Source: Lingula anatina
Taxonomy: Eukaryota > Brachiopoda > Lingulata > Lingulida > Lingulidae
Assembly (NCBI RefSeq): GCF_001039355.2
Contig: NW_019774169.1
Span: 20,655 to 84,654 of the forward strand
Length of the DNA stretch: 64,000 bases
Direction: 5' to 3'
The notes under the pieces were generated by a model that saw only the letters and a list, made by a program, of their open reading frames with translations, was not told where the DNA came from and did no database searches. Below, in pieces: positions 38,201 through 48,300 of the stretch (position 1 is the stretch's first letter; the number at the start of each line of letters is the position of its first letter). A program made the translations under genes and the position numbers.

Positions 38201-41200
38201 AGTACAACACAGCCACTGCCATCTCCAGTCTGGTGCCTCCAGGGGGACCAGTGCTGTGTCGAGACGAGATGGAAGAGTGGTCTGCCTCAGAGGCCAACTT
38301 GTTTGAGGAAGCCTTGGACAAATATGGGAAAGACTTCAATGACATTCGACAAGATTTTGTGAGTAAATCATTGTGCTGAAAACTGGTCAGACTTAAATTT
38401 TTTTCCTCTGGTTTGTTGTAGATATTGAAGTGAATGATGAGAACTTTCACAGACCTGTTCTGAAAGAACTAGGTGTAGATTTCTTCAATCCAACCCTGAC
38501 ACTTCAAATATTATTTGAAAGTTTTTCATTTTTCTCGGTTATTGACAAAATAGATATGTTTCGTTTTTGAGTCGGTGTACTTAAATTGCATTATTGTTTG
38601 TGCACTAATTATTTTTATAAAACAAGTGCTTAAATGTTGATTTCATTTCATTATGCAGCTCCCCTGGAAGACTTTGAAGAGTATTGTGGAATATTATTAC
38701 ATGTGGAAGACCACAGATAGATATGTGCAACAGGTAAGATACAGTTCCCTTAGATGACACCATTGTCTTGTATCTATGTTATCTGTGATTAAATATGGGT
38801 GACAAATGGTTTAAATACATTTTGTGCTTGGAGTTGACAAAAGGAAGCCTTTATGTTTTAATAAAAAAAAGTTAAAAAATAGAAAGATATTATATTGATT
38901 GTTACTTTTCATTATTCATTTCAATTCTAAATTAATTGACTCTAAAAACTGCACATTAAATAAATTTAATTTTTGTTGCAGAAAAGAATTAAGGCAGCAG
39001 AGGCTGAAAGTAAATTGAAGCAGGTCTACATTCCCAACTAGTAAGTTTTTATAATTGAAATTTATAATATTGATAATGGGAAATGCTGTTTGTAACATTA
39101 AGGCTACCCATATTGTTGATTGTGCTCTCAAGTAGATGATGGTTTTGATACAACGGTTATAATGTTGACTACTTTTCTCAGTAACAAGCCAAATCCGGCC
39201 CAGTTGCCCAACAATAAGAATGGTTCTGCTGCGTCTGCTGCTGCTGGTGCTGCTGCCCCTGGGGCAGGGGGAGAGGGTGTGCTCTCCAGGGCCTGTGAAA
39301 GCTGCTACAGTAAGTATGACTTTTTGTATGGGTAGGCATGGTTTAACTGTAATTTTGTAAGGATGTGAAATGGCTGTTTCATTGATGATCTTCTGTTGAA
39401 GAGAAGTGAAAATACATATTTAGGTTTCTTGGTTTTAGGCTGATAATGTATAACTCTTTTTGGAAGATTAGGCAATCTAAGTTAAATGCTACATTATCAA
39501 ATAACAGTGACAATCTGTCTTGAGAATTTGGAATATCCTTTTCTCTTGGACATGATTAAGACATATAAAAGTTTGTCATTATTTAACATGTGCATATTTA
39601 TATGTCCATTCATTTTGTAATTACCATCTTTTCTCAGCTGCCCATTCTTCCCAGTGGTATGCCTGGGGTCCTGCCCACATGCAATGTCGGCTCTGCTCCA
39701 GTTGCTGGATATACTGGAAGAAGTATGGTGGGCTTAAAATGCCTACAAGACTTGGTAAGTAAACTGTTATAGGAGAACTTCTTTTAAAAATTTAAATAAA
39801 GACATTATGTGAAGATAGAAGATAAAGGTGCTTTGTTGAGTGATTGACTTTTAAACATGTTGGGTATGGATACAAGTATTTGGAATATCTCCCAGAAGGT
39901 AGAAATATCCATGATAAGCATTTTGAACAATTTTCATGAGTGTCTGTATATATTGAGTGTACCAGGGGTTACATATGATGTAACATGTAGCTGCTACCCT
40001 GATGTTTGTTTGTTTATCTGGTATATTTTGTAATGCATGACTGTAGTCTCCCAAATTTTCTTCTTTTTATTTTCCATCTTTCAGAAAGATGGGTCAGCTT
40101 TTTTTATTATAATAGTTGTTATACTGTACTCTACCCTGGTTCTGCCTTGTTTTAAGGATGTATTTCATTTAAATTTTGATTTTAAAAGAGTGACCATAGA
40201 GCAACCTTTATGTGCTTTGGATAATCTCATTTTGCATGTTCTAAATGAACTGTAGAGCAAATATCATGATATAATATTGAAAAAACTTTGCAAGTCTTGA
40301 TGTTTTTTTTAGAAAACTTTTAGTCTCAGGGTTTAGCTTTCAATTTAGTTTCCTTTATTTAAAATGAGCATTTTTCAGTTGTGTAGTACATGGTTTGTGT
40401 TTATGTTATGTCATTGATCTATTTTGGGCCAAATATATATGAATCTCTGCATTGCCAATACTGGTGTGTAGATGATTCAATGGCCAGTTTAATCCAGATT
40501 CTGAAGTTGATATTTTGTTCAAATTGTAGATAAAATAGAAAGTTATTTGGATATAAAATTTTAACTAATCACAAAAAGGTCCAATGGCTGATTGAAATGA
40601 AGTCAAAATTGAATGATAACATGATACGTCATTATGATCAATTTTTCTGTCATTAAGTGTAAGGGAAAAAAGAAGTATAGAAAAACCTTAGTTCAACCAA
40701 AAATGTGTCAACTTCACAATGTGGAACCTCATTGGGCTCAGTTTAGCATTTTAAAAGATTTTTACCATTAGCTTTGAGTGTTCAGGCAAGTTGATTATGT
40801 TTGGCCAGGTCAAAAACTGATTTACTAAAAAGAGATATAAATAGATTATTTATCCCAAATGACAATTTCCTTCTGTTGCGTAAGGAAAAAAAAAAAGAAG
40901 AAAAAAGATTGAAAAGAATGAAAGATTGAGCCCAGTTATTGCTTTGAGTAAAGATGTTTTCTTTTCACATATGTGTACTATTTGTCCTGTTTAGATGGAG
41001 AACGCCCAGCACCCAACCAGAGGCAAGGTTAGATGAACATGTTTATTGCATAAGACTAGAAGTATATATACCAGTACCAGTATCTATGACTTTCACAATT
41101 TCAGAGGAATACATAATATAATAATTCAATTATCAGATATTTAGAGCTTGTACTTTTTATTTGCATTTTAGTTCTTTAACTGTTTTCCATTCACTTGCTG

Positions 41201-44200
41201 TTATTTAGACCCCAATTCCAAGTGTGTGCTGTAAATGTAAAGCTTTAGTTGTAGGCTGTTGAAGTGTTTGCAATGTTAACTGTTGTAAAATGGCTTATTT
41301 TGTTGATGCCTATAATAATGAATGTGATCTTTACAAGTATATATAAATATATTGAGAATGAAATAATTATGCCTCATCTTCCTCTTGCCACAGCATTTTG
41401 CTTAGCCCTCCTTTTTAATTGGCAAGTTGTGTGAACAGTAGATAACTGTAAAACACATTTGTGTCCAATTTTATAAGTTTTTTAAAGCTCACATTTAGGA
41501 CTTTGGCGAATTTGGCTTTAAAAAAAAAAACGAAGACATTTTCCAAATTTTACTCAACATAAGGTGGATTTATTTCATCGTAGCCGTTATTTGGATAATA
41601 GAACACCCATGCTTTAGTTAAGTTTTCAAGACATACATTTGTGCGTGATGAAATTTAGTTTTTAATCATGAGGCAGCATTTTTTATGTGATATGGCCGTT
41701 GAGAATGTGTCAGCCACAAAGAAGATACAACACAAGATGAGGCATAATGTTGCATTTAAGAAATATAATATTTGTAAAGGAAACTTTAGGCAACTGTGGG
41801 ACGAGTGTTTCTCTGGAACAATGGCTTTAGAATAGTGCTACAAAGTAAGCCAGATTGCAACCATATTGAAAGCAATGTTAGTGCAGTATGTAACATTTTG
41901 TTTTTTCCCCACAGAACGCCTGGCTCAGATGGCTGCTTTGAGGATGCACAAATGTACTATCAGTGGGTGTGGCAAGGTAAGAGTTGAATGGATGATGTTT
42001 GTTGATGAATCTAAGGAGAATAATTTAAGTATGGTTACAAAACACCATGGACAAGTAATTGTAGTGAATAAAATTGTGTGTGATGTTTGAAGAGGCATCA
42101 ACTGTTCTCTTCAAAGCAAATGATTATAATTTTCCCCTTTATTCTTTTATTTAGGAATTTAAACTTAAAGCCCATCTGGCCCGCCATCTTGCCACTGCAC
42201 ATGGTCTAGCAATACGATCAGGAAGTCCACGACCAGTCATGAAAACACGTGCTGCATTTTGTCTGGTTACTACACCTCTTACTCGAATCTCACGCCGTGT
42301 GTGTAGGGACATACTGAAGCCTCGTAGGGCGGCACGCAGTCCATTCACCCCAATCAATATAGCAGCAATAAAGCAGGAGTGTAAGTTATCACATATTTAC
42401 TGACATGGCAGATGAAATTGTGGAATATTATTCAATAAGAGCTGAATCATTTAAAACATGCCTTTTAGATCTGGTACAATATTTTGAGAGGATGAAACAT
42501 ATTCAAAGTAGGCTTTAATATTTTTGATGAAACATTACCCACCCACCACCACCACCACCAAGAAGATGGGTAATATATAATTTTACACATTTGATGGAAA
42601 AAATGGCAGAAACGTCTTTTTTACAGGCCAAGTCAGGTTGCCAGATGCAGCCAAGAACATCACCATCAAGCCCAAGCCACAGATCACCATGGAGAAGGTT
42701 GGCGCAGGCTTGAGTCTTGATGTTAGTGGAGAACATCCTCCATGGCTGGCACACTCTGAGAAAAAGGCGGAACCAGCCAGGTATGCCTACCCACGCCCAT
42801 CTGCTGAGGAGCTCAACCAATTCTGTAAGTAGCTTAAATTTGCTTTGTTTACAAAAGTTGCTAGCACGAACCCAGTGCTGAAAAATATGACACAGTCTGC
42901 GTTTATTGTTTTAGGGCTCTTCATTACATTTTATATGTAAAATTTTGACATCAGTACTGTGTGATACATTAAAAAGCTTTAGAAGTGTATGATGAGAAAT
43001 TTCACAGACCTGTTCTGAATGAAATGTGTTGAATTTCACAATCCAACTCTGACACTTCACTGTTATTTATAAATTGTATTTTATTACTCCCTTTGATACA
43101 GATTTTGAACTGCTAACTGGGAAGTGATGGCATGTTGCATTTTAATAAATTGATTACTTTACACTACCTACATACATACTCAATATTTTTATCCCTGCAG
43201 CTAAATAAGCAAAAATTATGATAGAATTTGTTTTCTTACTATCATGTAAGATGCTAAGTTGTGGATTTTTCTTAGCAATTTCTACCTTCCTTTGCTTTCT
43301 CAGGGGAGCGCCAACATGTCCATGTGGAGGAAGAGGAAGACATGGAGGGGGAGTCGCCTTCTGCTAAACCATCTATCATGAAGAAAAGAGGTTATGATCA
43401 AGGTGGACTAGAAGGTACATGAAAATGCACAAATGATTTGCCAAAGGGGTACATAACATGTTATAAAATAATAAGGGACTTTGATTGGGATTATGAACAT
43501 GATCTTTGATTCAATGAAATATTTTTTGTAGCCATGATTTTGACAGAAGTGCATGATGAGAACTTTCACAGACCTGTTCTGAAAGAATGAGGTGTAGATT
43601 CCTTCAATCCAACCCTGACACTTCAAATATTGTTTTAACAGTTCTCAAGAATTTTTTATTCTGCATATATTCTCAGTGAAGTGATATGATTTAATTTTTT
43701 AAAAAATTATTCTTCCCTTTATGTTTAGGGCCCCCAGCAAAACGTCCAACCATGGGAGTCATCAGACAGTCCAGCAGCATCAAACAGGTAATGTGTTTTT
43801 GTTGTAAATCATAAATGTGTGTGAAATGTGAGCATAAAATATGGCCAAGTGGTTTTCTGAAACATGCAGGTATTGATGCTGAAAATTTTTGATTGGAATT
43901 CCAGTCTGCAGTTTATGTGATGGGTTGGGAGGTGGAAGGTCAGGAGGGTTTTTCGTTTAAAATGTAGTAAGTCATCAACCATAGACAAAATTGACTTTCA
44001 ATTTTGATACTTTCAATAATTTTTGACAGCAACACTCCTAGCTCATCAGTATCTTTTTGTGTTGCATGTTTCAGAGGGGCCCGTACATGAACGGACGTGG
44101 CAAACCAGGGACCAAGGCCACAAGGAAACTGAACTGGGTGGATGCACCTGATGATGTCTTCTTTTTAGCAACAGATAACACAAGGCATGTCTAGCAAATA

Positions 44201-44663
44201 CTAACTCAGTTTATGTATATTTACTTACAATCATGAAGGGTGTGCACAGATGCTTACCCCCCCCCCCCTTTAATATTGAATTTACCAGGCTGTAGAAAGT
44301 TTTTTGAATAGGCATGAGACACCTGAAGTTTGTGATGAGAATCTTCACAGACCTGTTCTTAGTGATCAGTGCTGAGTACACAATCCAACTCTGAAACTTC
44401 TGCAGTTTTTAAGTCATTACTGTTGAAAGCTCATCTCACTTGTGCATGAAATACAAACTATGCAGTTTTCTTAAATATAGAAAAAAAATTATCCTTCAAC
44501 AGCTGTGATTATTCTTCGTCTTATTAATTTCAGACGCCTTCGCAAGCAACTGAATGGGACCGAATTCCGCAAAGCAGCTCGCAAACCTTGGCGCGTTCTT
44601 GAAAATGTAAAATGGCCAAGCAGCACCAAAGAACAACAGGAACCTATAGTTATTCTTGACTAA
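35230..44663 (+). CDS. MTA1: MTA1/2/3-type metastasis-associated protein (NuRD subunit)
   Basis: MTA proteins are the scaffold of the NuRD histone deacetylase complex, binding HDAC1/2 and RBBP4/7. Twenty exons: 35230-35257, 35722-35789, 36070-36163, 36369-36559, 36964-37081, 37473-37575, 37836-37935, 38170-38358, 38659-38733, 38982-39040, 39182-39309, 39638-39754, 40995-41027, 41915-41976, 42155-42380, 42627-42824, 43304-43414, 43729-43787, 44075-44184, 44534-44663. They give 732 residues (human MTA1 715). Domains: BAH (1 to about 163), ELM2 (from [13 protein letters not shown] to about 260), SANT ([18 protein letters not shown], about 266-315), GATA finger (CESCY...CRLCSSCW, about 379-405). 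A C2H2-like finger follows at about 446-472, then two RBBP4-binding-type basic patches, the last RKAARKPW. Introns 6 and 19 have GC donors. Five introns carry snoRNA copies. The symbol denotes the MTA1/2/3 family, not a specific vertebrate paralogue. Confidence 0.93.
36739..36815 (+). ncRNA. SNORD25-like C/D snoRNA, copy 1 (degenerate)
   Basis: Lies in MTA intron 4. Box C GTGATGA (36746-36752) and D' box CTGA (36771-36774) are present, with the guide ACACAGACCTGTT between them, 12 bases complementary to 18S. The second conserved element reads CAATCCAGC. Box D is decayed to GTGA and the terminal stem is short (AGTG/CATT). It may be a dying copy. Confidence 0.6.
38427..38505 (+). ncRNA. SNORD25-like C/D snoRNA, copy 2
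   Basis: Lies in MTA intron 8. Terminal stem GAAGTG/CACTTC, box C ATGATGA (38434-38440), D' CTGA (38460-38463), box D CTGA (38496-38499). The guide TCACAGACCTGTT directly before D' is complementary to AACAGGTCTGTGA of 18S rRNA, the human SNORD25 target (G1490). The 79-base length is normal for the class. Confidence 0.88.
42982..43058 (+). ncRNA. SNORD25-like C/D snoRNA, copy 3
   Basis: Lies in MTA intron 16. Stem GAAGTG/CACTTC, box C ATGATGA (42989-42995), D' CTGA (43015-43018), box D CTGA (43049-43052). It carries the same 13-base 18S guide and ACAATCCAACT before box D. Confidence 0.88.
43546..43624 (+). ncRNA. SNORD25-like C/D snoRNA, copy 4
   Basis: Lies in MTA intron 17. Stem GAAGTG/CACTTC, box C ATGATGA (43553-43559), D' CTGA (43579-43582), box D CTGA (43615-43618). 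It is nearly identical to copy 2 although they sit in different introns, so these two are the most recent duplicates. Confidence 0.88.
44325..44400 (+). ncRNA. SNORD25-like C/D snoRNA, copy 5
   Basis: Lies in MTA intron 19, the last. Box C GTGATGA (44332-44338), box D CTGA (44391-44394), the same 18S guide TCACAGACCTGTT. D' is CTTA instead of CTGA. The terminal stem is GAAGTT/AACTTC: both strands changed relative to GAAGTG/CACTTC, keeping the pair. Confidence 0.82.
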
Positions 44664-45063
44664 AAGATTATTTGTGTAAGAAACTGATACGTTTCTCTGG
44701 TCTGCACTAAGTGTGGGCTATATAACTCATACAAGAACAAATGTATTTGTGTATTACTTTTTTTCACCAAAGTGCATGTAAACAGTACCTAGAACGCAGG
44801 ATTTGTAGGAATACATCATTTTTTTTGTGTGAAATAAGTAGTAGAAGCAGAGTAGACCTGAAAATGTACAAGTTTGTAGCTATTGAAAATTGCGCTCATA
44901 TTTATTGGAAAGTATTGCAGGGAAGAAAAGTCATACAGTTTGTGGTCTTTATTAATCTGACATTCACTGTAAAAAATACAATCTTTGATAATGTCCATGT
45001 GGATTTTAAACAAGCTTGTAAATCTTAACATATTACATGATCAAAATAGCATGGATTTCTAGG

Positions 45064-45069
45064 AATAAA
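45064..45069 (+). terminator. Probable MTA polyadenylation signal
   Basis: AATAAA about 400 bases past the MTA stop codon, the first canonical signal I see downstream. Confidence 0.5.
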
Positions 45070-45150
45070 GGCTTCATTTTCAAAACTACTAGTTTGTAAC
45101 TGAAAAAGTGAAATTTGCTGCTTGGTTGCCTTGATCACTTTCAAGCATAA

Positions 45151-45156
45151 TTTATT
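45151..45156 (-). terminator. Probable INTS7 polyadenylation signal
   Basis: TTTATT on the plus strand reads AATAAA for INTS7, about 160 bases past its stop codon. Confidence 0.5.
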
Positions 45157-45314
45157 TCAATTTGTTGGTCTTGTTAGGCTGATGTAACCCAAGTGCTATT
45201 TCTTGCAATGGATGTCCAAAACAAAGTCTGAAATTTATCCAAATGTCCTGTGCTCAGTATGACTACATACTCTCAAACTTAATCAAAAGTTCTTAGTATC
45301 ACATCGGATTCTTG

Positions 45315-48300
45315 TTAACTAGAAGTTTGGGAGAGCTGAGCCACGAAGCTACTGGTACTGCTACTATGGGCAATATTCCTCTGTTGTGCGCGTACATACT
45401 GCTGCTGTATCCTGTAAGCTTCATCATACGACTCGACAACCAAGTTGGACCTAGGTCCAGTTTTCCATGTGTTACCTTGCTCATCTATGACTGCTGCTTC
45501 TATACATATGGTATGTATACCTGGGACAGGGAAAGTGAGCAGGAAGTGGGCACTGAAGTAGTCGTTGTGTGGCTCTGTTACTTGGGTCATAGAATTGGAA
45601 GGATTTTCTGATAGCTGGAAATAGAACAAGAAATTCCTTATTACACTTCTAATTATACAGTGGTTTTAATGTACAATACTGAGACAAGTTCTATAAGGTT
45701 ATCAATTTTTTTTATTATTTTTAACTGACTTTAAGCTAAAACAAAATGCAATTGTATAAAACGCCCAGAATATTCCAACCTCAAAAAGAATCTAAATCAC
45801 TCCCTCTCACCCTAGAGTAGTTCAAACCCCAATGTTGACCAATACCTTCATGTCCCCCAGTGCTTGCCCCCTGGTCTGCATTACAGAGTGGACATCCAGC
45901 TGTATACTGTGAATCTTGCGGAACAAACCAGGGTGCTTGCCATGCTGTATGACCCCCTCTATCTTCAGTGTGAGATGTGTGTCGTGGGTGATACTGACAG
46001 GCTCCGTGACACTCCTTGGCTGGGGTGAAATAGCCAGCTAAAATAATACAATATTTAAAAGTCTTACTGATAGTTTGGTTTTGATAAAGAACTTTTCTCT
46101 GAACTACTAAAAGTAAAAAAAATCATAAAACGCATTAGTTTCAGTATTTGTCATTTTACTAACACTTGGATAAAGAAGATTGTTACACTAAATTTCTTAC
46201 CTTGATAGAAGTTGCCTGAAGACTTTGGTAAAAATATCTTGGAAAACACAATGGAACTTGAATCAAGGATAGCACTGTCCTCTCTAAGAAGTCCATATGC
46301 TGAAACATTGAGAACAACTAAATATGTCAACTAACACAAAATTGGCAGAAAAATGAAAATCAAGCTCTTCAATAATAAGTTTGCCAATAACACATTTCTG
46401 AAATAATTATCAGAATCTGAATCAGTTTGCCTAAATCTATGTGACTTATGTACACACCTGATAGGCAATAGGCAGTTCAGATACTGTCCCTTCCAAAGTT
46501 TTCTGTAAGTCTTGTAAGATGTCCTGGCAGGCTTCATACAGTTGCCAGCTATGTGTGGGAACTTTCTGGCTCAACCAGGACAGACTATCACTCAGATAGC
46601 CACGGCTTGAAATAATTTAAAGACATTTTAAAGAGATCATTAAGACAAAATATACTCCTCAGAAAAATAAGCAATTTTAATCTTAAGAAATTAATTATTT
46701 CCATTTGTTGTTATTTTAAAGTAAGAATTGACCCTAGGCATTCATTTCTATTTCAATTTCAATATCAAACCAAATACTTCTCATTTTTAGTTAAATTTCA
46801 AAATTCTCAAATGCAGAAATAAATAAGCTGACAATTCCCTTACCTGTTTTTACTTTGAAGAATAACTCTCAATGCCTGTGAAACAATGAGACAGCAGTGC
46901 TGTAATCTAGACACATTATCAAGGAATTCCAGTTGTACATTGCATTATCTGACTATATTTATGAGATATATCATGAAAATGCCAGCAGAAAATATGAAAT
47001 ATACATCCAAATATCAAGTGTCTGGTTTAAAAGATATGCTATAATAATAAATAATGTGTTTTGGCTTCATTTCCTTTTATGCTATGATCATATGATGATA
47101 AAGGATACAGTTGCAAACTGCCAAGTGACACAGGATCTGCATCAAATGATGCCTGACTCAGGTGACCATAAGATGTATGGAGATTCTCAAATTCACTGGC
47201 ACACTGCTGAAGCTGTATAACAAGAAGAAGTGAATCAATTAAAAATAAAGTGTCTCTAGTACATCATTAAATCATGATTGATAGGTCCTCACATGTCCTG
47301 TAAAGTGAATTTTAAAGTAAGCAGCAAAGCTTACAAATATACAGACTGCAACAGCGATGACCATGAAAGACACAGTGATCTGCATACACTGTCTGTACAT
47401 AGAAAGCCATCACTACTACAATACATACTATTATTGAGAGGAGACTTGAGCATATAAATGTGAAACTAAAATACTGTCTCCAAGACACAGACCTGTCCTA
47501 CCACTCTGCCACATCTCTGTATCTCCTGCCCCGTTGTCATGGCAATGTTGACAGCAATGGCCGGGGGTGGGTTGGTGCGAAAGCTGCAGCAGGCTTTCAG
47601 CAAGTGAGCACAGGCCTCTAACTGCTGAACTCTCAGCTTTATGAAGTCACACTGGAAGTGTAAGGGATGGGTAGGGGTTCCTGCAGCCTGGAAATGATTT
47701 AAGCTGCACTTGGTATCTTTGCATAATAGTATATTTTACAAGCCAAAGAAATACTGCTTTATTTAATTTTGTTTAGTAAATAAATGCCTTTAAGTTTCAA
47801 GGAAGGGATTTAAAAAATGCACCTTTATAATTAATATTTGAAATAATGGGACATGAACAAAGAGCAACAGAGCAAGCATTTGCTGAAAACTTTTACAAGC
47901 AACAAGGATGTGAGCTTGTTTAAAAAGAAACATTCTAAATACTAAAATTCTCTGTAAGAAACTTGTCCAGCCATTAATGCAGCAAATAAAAAGCAGACAA
48001 CACTACTTGTTATCAAAAACCTACCCTGAGTGAGGAGAGACCCCTATGGTAGTGTACTGCAGCCTGTGTTATACACTGCATCATTGTAGGGATGTCATCT
48101 TCTACTCTTCGCAGGCTGGTCTCTCCTATACAGAACTCATGGAGGCTAGTCAGCCAGAACAGGAACTGCTCAGAAGAGACCTTCAGAATAAATGAGGACA
48201 ACCAAATTCATATTTTATAGATATTAAAAATTGTAAGATTGTAACACAACTTGAAGGTGAATTTAACACTATACAACATATATGAAGACACTGCAAATAA

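Larger units (their letters stand above)
44664..45314. other. Tail-to-tail gap between MTA and INTS7
   Basis: It holds both 3' UTRs. The MTA AATAAA (45064-45069) and the INTS7 AATAAA on the other strand (45151-45156) point at each other with under 90 bases between. Open frames here are chance. Confidence 0.6.

Noticed and set aside
39375-39460. Possible further C/D snoRNA (TTGATGA followed by CTGA) in an MTA intron
   Set aside because: No terminal stem, no 18S guide and wrong box spacing.
46907-46942. Acceptor ATAGTCAG upstream for INTS7 exon 17
   Set aside because: It brings TAA in frame right after the junction and loses alignment; the U12 acceptor at 46907 fits instead.
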